Notes under the pieces: model-generated
Told to the model about the DNA's origin: nothing
Seen by the model: the letters and a program-made list of their open reading frames with translations, nothing else
Databases searched by the model: none
Position numbers and translations under genes: made by a program
Assembly (NCBI RefSeq): GCF_910596095.1
Contig: NC_056547.1
Location: forward strand, 24,571,647-24,635,646
DNA: 64,000 nt
Reading direction: 5' to 3'
Source of the DNA: Thunnus maccoyii
Lineage: Eukaryota > Chordata > Actinopteri > Scombriformes > Scombridae
In this document: positions 13,027-26,082 of the stretch, piece after piece
Numbering within the stretch: position 1 is the stretch's first letter
Layout: every line of letters begins with the position of its first letter

Positions 13027-14595
13027 GACAGTGTACGTACACATTCTGTAAGAGGAATCAGAGCAAGGGAATAGATGGAATTTTCTCTCGCGCTCGCAGA
13101 AAATCCCCAGTATGCTGCCAGTCTGAAGGTAACCTTTCCCTTCCTCCCTTTATCTTCGTCTGTGTAACACCCTCTCCTCACTTCGTTTCTCACCTCCTTT
13201 CTCTCATCGCACAAAAGGACACCTCGCTTAAAGGTGAGCCTGCGATGAGATGAAATTTAATCAGACAAGAGGGCACATTCAATAGATCGCCAAAGGGGAG
13301 AAATAAACACTTTCTCTGCTTTTAAAAACAGTCCAAGAGACAGCCAGCTCGACAGAAAATGCCCGTAATCAAAACATAACTGTAACTGCCCTCGCTACAA
13401 AGTAATAACCACTGACAAATTGAATTGCATACTTTTCATGCCACTTGTGTCATCAAGTGTTTTGTGAGGCAACGAAAATAGCTGGGAAATCGTTTACCAA
13501 GGCAGCGGATGGCCTGTGCAGTCAGCAAAAAAGGTGACGGGTCATGAATTCTGTTTTCCACAGGGAAAAAGAGGATGAAAAACACTTCTGAGGGAATGAA
13601 TGATAGAAGAGCCACGTTGGTCTCAAAGCCTGACGCTGCCAAAACACACCGCTGCGTGCTTGTGTGCAGGTGTGTGTGCGCGAGCAAAGTGCACAGCGCT
13701 GCCTCTATGTGTATGTAGGTGTTTGAGTCTGTATGTTTGCGTGCCTGAAAAGGGACTGAATTCATGTTTGTGTGTGTGAACATGTTAAGGTTTGAATGTC
13801 AGTTTGTGGGTAGTGTGTGTGTGTGTGTGTGAGAAAGGTCATGGTGCCATTAAATAAAAGAAATATATTCAAAAGTCATACCTTAAAAGAATAGTTAAGC
13901 TTTTGTTTCTCAAGAGTTAAAAGAGAAGATTAATAGAGTTGAACAGTGTGAAGGGCCGCTGGTTCCAGATGTGTTTTTTGTGGGTCTGTATCCCATTTCA
14001 AAATGTTCCTAGATGTTTCTTAACATAGAAGCTCAGAACTCTCTCGAATAAAAAATGATCCTATAGGATTATGTTATGACCACCGGTTTCAATGAGAAAT
14101 CATGTTTTGTCTGTCATTTTGGCATGTCGGACGGCTAAAAATATTATAAATCCCCTGGTCACTCAGCCACCGTTGCTATGGAGAAGAAACCAGTCAGGCA
14201 CGAATCAGAGCGGTAATGAATTCAAAACGCTTCGACGTTGCAGCTGTAAACAAAACGTGGCGCCATAGTTACTGAATTCGCTCAGAGGTGACCCAGAAAT
14301 AAAAAGGGAACTGATTTGCACTGGGGATTGTAAAAAAATGTTTTCTCACCACTGTGATCTTTAGCTTCCACTCACAGTTAGCAGTGTATGTCACAGAAAT
14401 TTTAAGCTTGGCAATTGGCTGTTTACACTTTGGGAGTTGTGGTTAACTTCTACCCTGAAATTGTTATGTACAGTCTTTAGAGTCTTGCAAATTAAAAGGG
14501 ATGATTACTTCTGGAACCAGGGGTACCCAGAATAGTTCCTCTCACTTCCCAACTCTGTTCCCCTCTCATATGTTTCTGTGCAGAGCTGGAGCAGG

Positions 14596-14701
14596 GTGGT
14601 AATAATAATAACTTTATTTGTATAGCACATAAATGAAAATACAATACATAGAATGCATACTTCAGTGGTGGTAATTTGAGACTTAATCAGCAAAAAACTC
14701 T
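14596..14701 (+). repeat. Left flank of the LINE, copy A of a local duplication
   Basis: ggtaataataataactttatt... through ...agacttaatcagcaaaaaac. Closely matched at 16318-16421 (acaatacatagaatg, cttcagtggtggta, tttgagacttaat). Confidence 0.75.
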
Positions 14702-16010
14702 AAGCCACTATCATCCCTGTACCTAAAAAGTCTGCGTCTGTGTCTAGTCTAAACGACTACCGCCCTGTGGCACTCACTCCCATTCTGATGAAGTGCTTTG
14801 AAAAACTAGTTCTCAAGCACATCAAAGACAACATCCCAGACAGGCTGGACCCTCACCAGTTTGCATACAGAACCAACAGATCAACAGACGATGCCATCTC
14901 CACTGTCTTCCACTCAGTCTTCACACAGATTGAAAATAATGACATCTGTATCAGAATGCTGTTTGTTGATTTCAGCTCAGCATTCAATACAGTCTCCCCC
15001 ATGAAACTTTGTACTCTGGGCTTGAGTACCACACTCTGCAACTGGATATTGGACTTCCTCACAAACAGATCCCAGACAGTCCGGATTGGTGGTCACACTT
15101 CCTCCACTCTAAAGTTTAACACTGGAGCCCCCCAGGGTTGTGTGCTCAGCCCCCTCCTATTCACGCTGTACACCCATGACTGCAACCCCCGACATGGAGA
15201 AGACTCTGTTGTGAAGTTTGCGGACGACAAAGCCATCATCGTCTGGATTTCAAACAACGAGAGTTCATATTGGGAGGAAATCAACAATCTTGCAGAATGG
15301 TGCACAGAGAACAACCTACTGCTCAATGTCAACAAAACCAAGGAGCTGATTGTTGATTTTAGAAAAAAGGAGGTTAAGACACACACCCTTGTACACATCA
15401 GTGGAGCTGAGGTGGAGCAGGTGACCAGTTTTAAGTTCCTGGGTATCAGCATCACAGAGAACCTGTCATGGACATCACACATCTCCACCCTAGTAAAAAA
15501 AAAAAGCTCAGAAACGACTGTACTTCTTAAGGAAACTTATGAAGGAAAATTCCCATCCCGACTTCTTGTTAACTTTTACAGAGGAGCAATAGGAAGCATT
15601 CTGACTGGAAAACATCACAAATTGGCATGAGATGTGCACGGCCCAAGACAGGAAGGCCCTGCAGCCGGTAATTAAAACCGCCCAGAACATCATCAGTACC
15701 CATTTACCAAGCATCAGTGATATCGGTGAGGTGAGGTGTCTGCAACAACACCCACCCCAGCCACAGCCTGTTCACCCTGCTGCCGTCTGGCAAGAGATAC
15801 AGAAGTATCTGCTGTTGTACCACCAGACTACAGAGCTGCTTCTCTCTTCAGGCTGTGAGACTCCTCAATTCATCCTCTGCACTCCAATCTAAAAAATAGT
15901 TTTATTTTTATGACTTATTATTTATTAATCCATTTATATAATTTCTGGGTCAACAAACTACATTTCATTATACAATCTTGTGTTGTAGAATAATAATAAA
16001 TCAATCTTGA
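14702..16010 (+). mobile_element. 5'-truncated LINE of the L2/Maui (CR1-like) group
   Basis: Carries part of a reverse transcriptase, starting inside the domain (IIPVPKKS, then [10 protein letters not shown] at 14752). Recognisable blocks are [11 protein letters not shown] (14962-14994), [17 protein letters not shown] (15124-15174), the catalytic FADD (15217-15228) and FLGI near 15438. The frame holds from 14740 to 15630. Around a run of A at 15496-15506 the reading shifts, and homology continues in other frames through about 15890 (HLPSISDIGEVRCLQ near 15700), so it is inactive. The endonuclease and 5' half are missing. The 3' end is AT-rich with aataataataaatc. Confidence 0.85.
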
Positions 16011-16110
16011 ATCTGTAAATCGGCACCTAGGTCTCTGAAGCCATAAGCAAACAGAACCTTCCTTTTCTCAACAGACAGACTCACCACCGGCCTTGATTAA
16101 CCAAAATAAG
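16009..16110 (+). repeat. Right flank of the LINE, copy B of a local duplication
   Basis: aatctgtaaatcggcacctaggtctctgaagccataagc..., matched at 16441-16530 by aatctgtaaatcggcgcctaggtctctgaagccataagc.... Confidence 0.8.
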
Positions 16111-16317
16111 CCTCTTTCAGCTTACCCCTGAGCATCTTCCCACAGGTTGAACCTCACTGTGGGTCTTATCTGTGTCAGGCACAACCTAAAGCTGCCCCGG
16201 AAAGAAACCAACCTCAGTGATGCTTTGGGAGTTAAAAATACACATCACAGTCTTTTCTCAAACTTACCAACCACTGACCTCAGCAACTATGTAACATAAG
16301 ATGTAAAATGAAACCCA

Positions 16318-16530
16318 CTTGGTAATAATAATAAAAATAAAATAAAATAAAGTGAACATACAATACATAGAATGTGTACTTCAGTGGTGGTAGTTTGAGA
16401 CTTAATAAGCAAAAACTCAAAGTATTTCGCCACGTGTACACAATCTGTAAATCGGCGCCTAGGTCTCTGAAGCCATAAGCATAACAGAACCTCCCTTTTC
16501 CCAACAGACACACACTCACCACTGGTCCTG
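16318..16530 (+). repeat. Copy A'-B' without the LINE (paralogous empty site)
   Basis: The two sequences that flank the LINE lie here almost next to each other, with only about 20 bases (tatttcgccacgtgtacac) between them. It therefore shows the arrangement before insertion. Confidence 0.7.
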
Positions 16531-16534
16531 ACTG

Positions 16535-16925
16535 GTAGTTAGCCCAGCTCGGCTAGCTAGCATAAGACTGGAGGTAGGAGGAAACAGCTAGCCCTCGACA
16601 TCTCCAAAGTTCAAAAATACACCTGCGAGCACCTTTAAAGCCGTTAATTAGCAACCCACTGTGACCCACTGCTTTTGTTTGTGTGCAAATAGTTTCAGCA
16701 CGTTAACTCCACTTAAAACCCCAAATTGTTGTTGTACATTTCTATTTGTGTACAGACATACAATGTGTTTGTAACTTTATGATGGTAAGTTACACTTCTC
16801 ACTTTTTCCATAACCAGGCTCATTGTTTTCCCATTTCCATGCTACGCTAGGCTAATTGCCTCTTGGCTCCAGCTCTGTCCTTAAACGCACAGACATGTTC
16901 TCCCCTAACTCTAAGAAATAAAGTG
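16535..16925. mobile_element. Probable diverged copy of the palindromic MITE family
   Basis: gctagctagcataagactgg and ggaggaaacagctagccc at the left, ctacgctaggctaattgcctc and ttggctccagctctgtcctta at the right, resemble the arms of that family. The pairing is imperfect. Confidence 0.5.
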
Positions 16926-19900
16926 AATGAGAGTAGTTCCATAAATGTTAAAACTATTAATTTGAACAAAATCAGTTAGTTGACTTCTGTCATAAATTAT
17001 TAATTTAGACTGATTTCATTTGCTTTCAGTTATTACACTTCTCAGTTCTAACATTACAATTGATACCTCAACTACCTTCAACTGCTGTAACTGTTTCAAT
17101 TTGAATTGCAACTCCCATACAATATTTCCCAAGGAAAAATACCAACATTTGAGGATATCTTAACTTCTTCCGAGCTTCAAATAAACTCTGGAATCAGAAC
17201 TTATCAAGCCCCACATAGATCTTTACACAAGGCATGACAAGGCAGATCACAACTAATGACAGCTTTAAACCCTCTTGGCCCAACAACAAATTCAAATAAA
17301 CTTGAGAATCTGGATTTATAGTATGCAGGATGTACTCCCTTTTATCATCAAACTACGCTGTTAAAATTTGGATTCATCTCCCTGCACTGATAAACCGGCT
17401 TTCTAATTTAAATGAGATCTTACACAATAATGACACCAAAAAACAAGCTGACATCAACATTTTTACACTACAGAAATTAGCAACCAAAAGCACATTCAAA
17501 TGCAGTTGGTCTTTAGGATACCAAGTTTGCTTTAGGCTATTAAATGTACCAGATGGTTGGGGTTTTACTGCAACACAGTGATTCATGGAATGCCAGACAA
17601 CAAGACAAACACAGTGCTGTCCTAATTTGACTTGCAAATATGTGATTGCTGACACCCATCATATTGTCTTATCCAGTAAAGCAGTCCATGTAGAAAAGAA
17701 ATGAGGACTTCTCTGTAAAAACATTGTCATTGTAGTTTTGTCTTCCTGTGTCAGTTTAAGACATTTGAGAACATAAGCGATGTCAGGTTTTCTTTACAAA
17801 ATGTGTCTAACAAAGTGAGATTAAAATTAGGAGCATCAGTTCAACACTTTATTTCCAACTAGACACAGCAGGAAGGACTCCACCTGATTCCAATGCTTAA
17901 CAGTAAACAATGACTCCCTCTTGTGGTTTAGGGAAGGACTAACAAGTGAAGAGAAATACTATATTTCACCCATGTATTTTGCATTCCATAGGGATTCAAC
18001 CTGTAAAGGGCATGATTAAGCCTGCAAGCATGCATACATATGAACACACACCCATCTCTGCTTAGACACACGCAGACAATCTCACACACTGATAAACTCA
18101 TTTAATTAATGGATTAAAAACATTTGGAGTAGCTCAAGACTTCAGCCTCAAGGCCAAACTTTCATCACATAACAGCTTTCTGAGGGATTTGGGGCAAATT
18201 GTTATCCTGTTGATATTACATTACATCAGTCAATGTGTCTATGGGCAATAAAGCACCAATGTTTTTCTAAATGCCAATTTCCAGACAAGTTAATTTCACC
18301 ATTTTACATTCTGCCAAGTCCTTTGCTCCATGCACACAGCTCAAATGGAAATCAATTAACAAGTTGGAAAACATGAATATAAGAGTATATAATCATTTTC
18401 TGAGTCCATTTCAGTGAATCTTCTCTGTGGGTGTGAGAAATGCTTATGTTACACACTGCATGTATAATACATTAACAAAGGTTATGAAAATTTCACTGTT
18501 CAAGCCGTGATCAGAATGTTGTAAAGCTCCTTTTTTAAAATCTGGCATCACACAGATATGAAGTCTAAATTGCCAAACTCCATTAAAATGAATCTTGCTA
18601 TCTTCTATCACCGTAAGAAATTTATTTTAAAAATTGTCTTAGATAAACATCATTCAGGTTTCATTTTGCAGGAACATCTCTCTAATGGCTTCAGTCTTGA
18701 TTGATGGGGACAACTTCCTTTATTTCATCTGATGGCTAATGGTTATACAACATAGCCTGGCGGGGAGTCAGCTCTTAACATGTCCTTACTTAACCTGCAG
18801 ACTTCACTTTTAGAGCACAAGGCAAACAACTTAGTGGCTGACATGCCCGTGAATAGCCCACAAACATCTCACAGGAGGAAATGTGGAGAAGAGCCTAAGA
18901 CACATAAATCAACATACAGTATTATGTTGAGACATTCTGGTTTGTCATGTAGGGGGAGGGGGAAAAATGGAGAAAAGTTTCTTCCAGAGAATTACATGGC
19001 ATCATATGGCAAACAATTCTGATATATATTAATCATTTTATTTTCTCATGTTCACATGAAACATATTGAAATAAACTGAAATGACACAAAAGCTTTATTT
19101 GATAGAGTGACCTGCCCCTTGACTATCCTGCATTTTGTGGTGTTGCGCCCTGAATTAACATTGAAGTAAGTTAGGGTACTGTATCTAAATGAAAAACATA
19201 TTAATTCCTTTAAATTACTTCAACCTGTCAAATTAGTCATCCACATGACAGCGTGTGTCAGAGGAGAAACTCTACCATGAAGTCCAGGGAACTGTATAAT
19301 GAATTCAGTAACAGTTGTGAGGGGCCGGGAATATGTATAACAGTTTCTATAGTCATCAGTCACTGGGAAACAAAATGTCTACCAGCCGTACCCACAGTGT
19401 TAAACCACACTGGATGCCTGCAAGAAAAACCTTATTCAGAGAGACACCTGGAACCAAACAAACACTGGCACAACTATAGAGGTCACTGGATATACTGCGT
19501 GGTGGTGGAAACCGGGAACAGTTTAGCACTCATCTTACACCACATCACTCAATAAGAGGGGTCAAGTGTCATGTTGGGAGTTACTTTTTGGCAGTAGAAA
19601 ATGTAAAAAGTGAATACATTTTGAATTCAGGCTGCAACACCAAAGAGGTCAAGGGCTGAATAGCTCCCAGAAGGTACTATTCTTTTCAGGAACATTTCAA
19701 TTATTTCTATACTTGGTAGTTTCTTAAAGAATATATATACATTTCTGCCTTCAGCAAAGCATCTTTTTAAAATTCAGCCTGGAACACTGCAGGCCTGAAT
19801 ATTACAGTACCTTCTATACACTCGTAGTCAAACAAGCTGAATTCACAGCCTCCATTATAACTTCAGATTTTCAGACTGCATTACCTTATCCTTGCCTTAG

Positions 19901-20770
19901 CAACCGCATTTCTTTGATTTATAGACGAGTAACAATGGTGCCATCTTGTGGTGAGAAGTAGGACACTACCACTTAGTGAAAATACAGAACTTTAGTTTCA
20001 GTATGGCCAAAAATCAATTTTATCCCCTGATTTATGCAATTTTACATATCTTTGATGTTCAAAGACAACTTGCTACAAGTGTAAATGAGTAGTAGTTATG
20101 ATAGAAAAAAGTAATAGAAAGAGCATATACAGTATAATGAAATAAGACATGACAACATATATATCACATCAGGTAGAAATTAATTACAATGGTCCCTATA
20201 AACTGATGGTATTGTGATTAATATCCAATATAACACACACCAATATTGTATTAGTCACTTCACTTTTTATCCAGTCTTTTAGTCTTTAAAAACAGTTTCA
20301 ATGTGTCAAATTGATTTTAGCTGGAGAAATGTTCCCATACTTCAAAGTTACTGATCTGTTCACTCTGTTGTTTATTTACCTCACAGTTTGCTGCCAGTAC
20401 CATCAGTGACCCTGAGCTTCAGCTCTACCAGATATGATCACAACACACTGGCACTATTCCCAAGATCAGAAGTGAATGCATTAGTAAACACAAAATTTTT
20501 CACTACTAAATAATTATGACAAGGTAATTTAGTATAGCATTAAAATAAATAGGTTCTGATTAATCTTTCAGAAATAATAAAATAACTGAATAATTTAAGT
20601 AGTTCTTATTAACATTTGCTGAAAGGGCAAGGCACTGACTTTCATTTTTCAAGCAAGTTTCTTCTTGATACTAGATGAGTGTTCCTATCCCAAACCTTAA
20701 AAACACAATAAATGGAGACATATCACAGTCATTGTTAACAATTTTATTGTTATTGTTTTCTCGTTGTCAG
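16926..20770. other. No gene seen
   Basis: AT-rich DNA with short frames (such as 18780-19022 and 19253-19555) that have no domain, bias or exon support. Contains the small minisatellite patch at 17.0 kb. Confidence 0.55.
17020..17120 (+). repeat. Short patch related to the 5.4-kb minisatellite
   Basis: tttgctttcagttattacac, tacaattgatacctcaacta and ccttcaactgctgtaactg follow the same unit as 5390-5960. Confidence 0.5.
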
Positions 20771-20859
20771 ATAAAAGCAGATAGGGAGGAGCATAATAAT
20801 CAGAAACAGCGTGCAGCTTTGGGGTTCCTGTCCAAAGCCGGACGAGAGAACTGTCTGAG
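20771..20859 (+). other. Orphan exon-like segment
   Basis: A strong acceptor (tattgttttctcgttgtcag) and a strong donor (CTGAG/gtgagtata) bound 89 bases. Only one plus-strand frame is open: IKADREEHNNQKQRAALGFL then SKAGRENCLR. I do not recognise the protein. On the minus strand the same bases read TLFLIIMLLPICFYLTT then RKQ and a stop, after a possible acceptor (tactcacctcag), so a terminal exon on the other strand is an alternative. No partner exon was found. Confidence 0.3.
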
Positions 20860-22537
20860 GTGAGTATACATTAACAACACAGGGCAAACCCCACTGTCAT
20901 AAATGCTACATAACACTGTCCGCATCATTAACAGTCACAACAACGGCTGCTGTCAGTTTATATGACAGTTAGCTTGTGACACATTGATGACACAGAGTTA
21001 TTCTGAGGTAAGCTAGAGTTGGCTAGTGTTGTACTGAGCAAATAAAACATCTATACATACTGTATATCTATAGTGTTGTGACTGAGTCATGTCCTGTCCT
21101 GTAAGCACAGTTTAGTCTGTAGCTCATCTCTACCTTGGCATAGCTTTGGCATTAGGAGGTAACATGGTAGCGCCCTGTTAGGGGCCATTTGAAAACAAGC
21201 GTCTTTGTTCATTTTATGAACATTAGGGAGTATTTCCCGAGGCCTTGGGCCAGTGAATATAGGGGACTAACTAATACAGAGTTTAAGTCAGCTATTCATA
21301 TTTCAAGTTTGACAAATAACAGTTTTTTTATATACTGCTAGTGTAATTTGAAGAAAAGCACCCATAGATGTGTATATTTTCTGGGTTATGTACATGTCTA
21401 GGCCCAAACGCAGGTACGCTCCCCTCTTTCAATTATAGTGAGATCCACTTTGAAGTGCAGCTTTGCAGTCGTACAAACTTACATGAGCTAAAGCTTTAGC
21501 TTATTCCAATACGAGAGAAGGTGCTTGTAGCATGTAGGCCGACGCATTATGGTTTTTCCATCACATTTTGTTTTAGCGTTTTTTCAAACGTTAAAAAAAA
21601 AAAAAGAAAACTGAGTAGACTTATTCACTAGTCTAGCTTCACAGGCTGAGTTCAGGTTTGAGACAGACTTTGAAATGAGGGTAGACTACAAAAATGACCA
21701 AACAGCAGCATTCAGTTTAACAAAGAAGACGAATGACAAAGATAATTATGATATATTGTCCTAGGCTTGTTCTGCTAATATAAAAAGGTATAAATAACAC
21801 GTCCTGTTTTGGTTAAACACAGTTAAGATGAAGAAAGTCATTTGAAGATAAAGCAAAAAAAATATATATCAATTCTTCACCGTCTTTATCCACCATTTTT
21901 GGGATTACCTGAGATTCCAGTTGTCCCTCAGGGCTTTACGGATTTAATAGCAACAGCACTCGTTGATTGATCGACTGATTTGATCAATCGACTGATTGAG
22001 GTTAGAGTCTTACAAACCAGATTGGGTCAAAGACATTCAAGCAAGCAGAGGGCACTCGTATCACCACAAACTAGACCCTTGATACCACACTTTATCCCCA
22101 CACCAAACTCTCGTTACCCAAAACACACCTGACCTGCAGGCTCAGCACATTCATGTCACCAAGGTCCGTCAAATGACCACTCTGAGAAAGCTAAAAGGCG
22201 GCATGTAGCGAAGAAAAGAAGGCTTAGCTTAAAATGGGTGAGGTATCCTTTACATAATTCTCCCTCTAAGGAATTTAGGCTTTTTAATACCATCTTGGAA
22301 TGCACTATATATTTATATATATTCATATATATACTGTATATTGCCGTTAATATAAGCAGGATAACTTTCGATAAATACAGTTGCCTCCTTACCATCAGAG
22401 GCACCTCAGCGAGCTTCAGCACCCTTTCTCCCTTTGATTTATGGGTGTCTTAGGCCCTACATGGGTGCAGGAGACACTTCTTGTTTTTCCTATTTCATCT
22501 GATTCAAATGTGATATTCCGAACTCCACCGGCTTTGG
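20860..22537. other. Downstream flank and possible 3' UTR of the hmbox1-type gene
   Basis: The stop codon is at 22540-22538 on the minus strand. The flank is AT-rich, with atatatttatatatattcat around 22305-22340 and a small mixed direct/inverted repeat at 21963-21999 (gattgatcgactgatt, gatcaatcgactgatt). No poly(A) site was fixed. Confidence 0.4.
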
Positions 22538-25500
22538 TCACTCTTCATCCACAGTCTCCGTTTTTGAATCCTCCTCTTTCTGTTCTAGGACCTGCGGGGT
22601 GGGACTCGGCAGGGCCGTGACCTCAGAAGCAGCCAATGCAGAGGGGTCTTGTTGGTCAACAATCCTCTGGGTAGATGACTCTTCCTGTGGAAAAGCGTGG
22701 ATGTGTGAACACAACATTTGGATTAGCATTTAGATGCACTTGATTAGATGCACCTTTTTTGGTATCCACCTTATTCCTGCTCCATGAATTCATGCAAAAA
22801 TCGACCTGTCCAACCCTGGTCATAAAGAGAGTTGGCTGACACGGATTGGCCCATACAGATAGACCTCCGCGTCACTGTGTCAGTCTAAATGGGGTATAAG
22901 TGATGTGGTTCTATGTCTGCTTTGAGATGACAAGTTTCTCTTCCACCTCTTTAAACAAAACACACCCGACTTTATTACTACGGAAGTACTGATGAGCCTC
23001 AGAGCTTTTCAGATTGTTTACTGCTGCAGGCTACTGGTCGCATCAGAATCAATAACTGGTTGTTATACATGGCCACTCCTTCACGTCCTCCTATCGCTCA
23101 GTAGTAGAAGGTGGGGGTATGATCATATTATTCCGTTTAAGGCTGTGTTCCCACATGATGTATTTTCCTCAGAAAGAAAATAAAAGACATCTGTAGCATA
23201 CTGCTAACTCTCAGACACAGCTTCAATGAAAGGAATAACCGGAAGTCACACCCATTATTTTACGCAAGGTATCATGGGACTAGTAGTAAGGTGAATAAAG
23301 TTGGCCCCTTCTTGGATGCTTTGAGGTCTCAGAGGGCTCCCTTCAGTCTTTGTAGTCCACACGAGCAGTTTCTGGCCAGTTCTGCTTGTTTAAGTCCTCC
23401 AGATCTGCTGTGACCAAATATTGACCATCCCTGTAATATCTCAAAATGTACTCTGGCTCTTACAACCACCTACCTCTGACTTGACTGCAACATAATGTGT
23501 GTAGAGAGGCTATGATGCCAGTAACATGTTTGGCAAACAGTTTTCAGTTTTCAGTGTTGCTGCTAACAGAGCTTTCCCATGGTAGACATTCCCACCTATT
23601 GAACACAAGCCTAATTAAATTCGTCATGGCTGTGTTCCACTTAGGTTTGCCAGTACTGTGCATGCTGTGTGACGGGCACAGCTACATGGAATTGAGCCAT
23701 CGTTATTATACCTGTGCTTTTCCTGCAATGACAAATCAAAATTAAATTTCTGTTTGAATTCTAGACACTGGACAAATTGCAGGAGAAGAGTGGTTTCTGA
23801 GATACCAAAGCCATCTAAAAGTATATAAACTGAATTAGCTACAACCATCATGAGCCATGAGTCTTATTGATAGTGGTGTGTTTAGAATACTGACTTACTT
23901 GCTCTGAGAATCGATGATTCACCTGATCAGCAAACTCTTGCATCTCTCCCTCCTCACCATTTGAATGGCAGCTTGGACTTGGCACCTCAATACCATGGCT
24001 TTCCAAAATGGCAGCTTCTGGTTGTGTCAGACATGAAAGCGGAGGTTGTAGAGATATAAATGTGCATGTACTGCACACAGAGACAAAAGCCTCCTCCTGT
24101 AATTTCTATAATTACAGATATGAAAAGTTACGCATCATGTTCTTACCTATATTTGCTCTTCTCTTCATCTCCTTCCGACGGTTGGCGAACCAGTTGTACA
24201 CCTTCAATGCCGTCACACGCTCAAACTCAGACAGCTTACAACCTGAGTGGTGAAACAACAAAACCTTGTATTTGTCATTAAGCCGAAAAAACTAATTAAA
24301 TTTTACATGGACCTCTGTTAGAAATTTTGCATTATGATTTACACACATTTTACTGCTGCCTGTCACAGTGTCCTTGTGATACGACCACTGGAAACACTGA
24401 ATATTTCAGATTCTACACATGGTGACTTTAAGATAAGACAATTCAGATAAAATCAAAACAGGACACACAGTACATACACCACTCACTCTACTTAACAAGA
24501 ATTATGGCTCATGAGCTCCTCTGTAGTGCTTACATTTTTAATTAATGCAATTCCAAAAAAAAACAAACTATCATTCAACAATCAATCATTTTTATGTTTT
24601 TGTGTTAAACCTGCTGCACTGGAAACCTGTGACCCCTAAACTACAGTAGTGTACTACTGAGATATATATATGTGTGTGTTTGTGTGTGTGTGTATATTCA
24701 ATTGTGATCACACTAAATCTCAATAATATTTATATATTAGGGCTTCTAAAACAGCCTGTTTCAGACAGAGGCCAATTAAAGAGCCAGTATAAGATGTACA
24801 TACATATATACAGTACCAGTCAAAAGTTTCCCATTCACTTGAATCAGACAGTGTGTCCAAACTTTTGCCTGGTACTGTATATTCATTTTGACATGTAAAT
24901 CATACAAAGATATTCCAGCAGAGCCCCAGAATAAAAAAAAAAAAATATAGACCTGGAAATGTGCATGATATGTCCTCTTTAAACTTCTCTGTGTTCTACA
25001 TGATAGTAAATTGTATATCTTTGGATTTTGGACTGTTGATCAGATAAAAGTAGACTTTTGAATATATTTCATTGGGTCGTGGGGAATCATGACAGCCATT
25101 TTTTTTTTAAACAATTATCTGACATTTCATACACTAAACAATTAATCGAGAAAATAATTAGCAGATTAATCCATAATGAAAATAATCGTTAGTTGTCGCC
25201 CTAAAGTAAAGAAAAGCAGTGAAAAATGTAATTTATATGCTGGAAACGGCAAATGTTTTGTATTATCACTTGATAAATGACTGAAATTATTCATCAATTA
25301 TCAAAACAGTTATACATTAATCATCAATTAATCAAAGTATTTCTCACTGAGCTCATTTTGATCGAGCACGCAGAATGCCTTTTTCATTTAAAGAGGGATG
25401 ACAGGCTTTATCTGAGCTATTCTGAACAGTTGCCTGAGGACAGTTTTAACAGGAACATGCCTCAGTTCAGCTGGTAACTGCCTTGTAGTACCTGGTTTCT

Positions 25501-26048
25501 GGATAACTGAGTTGCAGGTGTTGGCAATCTCCTCCCGCTTTGCCTCATCTGGGTACTGGTTCTCCATGAAGAAACTGTGAGAGATAAAAAAAAAACATCC
25601 ACAGTGTTTGAAAACAGTTAAATTATATTGCTCTGCATTCTTCAGGAGGATGGCAGCGGTCTGAGCAGCGCTGGTTACGCCCTCATTTTACACCTCATCA
25701 GCTTTTAGTCTCAGGAAAATATTTATACAGTTAAAGAGCATCTTGACGGGTCCTCGCAGTAAAAGAACAGATTAATGGATGCATTAAGTGGATTCATTTC
25801 TGCAATTAAAAGCTTAAATCTCTTCCTAGGCATAGAAAACATTCTTGAGTAAAAGGGAAAAATATGTCCAGGTAAAGATCAACCATTTTTCTCTCCTTAC
25901 TTTCCCAGTTTTCCTTACTCATGTCTTGGCTTTTTTATATCCCTCTAAGGCTGGAAAAGAATCTCACATTTCAAAACACGTAGGGATCAATTTCTTCTAG
26001 CCCTCTCATCCTCTCACCCTCCCGGTTTGCCCTATCCTGTCCACTCTG

Positions 26049-26082
<34 letters not shown>

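Larger units (their letters stand above)
5961..14595. other. No gene seen: repeats and microsatellites
   Basis: Holds the palindromic MITE near 9.0-9.5 kb, paired GT/CA runs, a T17 run at 8641-8657 and scattered short frames. The longest frame (156 codons, 9605-10075) has no recognisable domain. ATTTGCAT (octamer) at 10205-10212 is followed by a fairly GC-mixed, possibly conserved stretch to 10280. Confidence 0.55.

Noticed and set aside
15093-15488. Minus-strand frame of 131 codons
   Set aside because: Antisense of the LINE reverse transcriptase.
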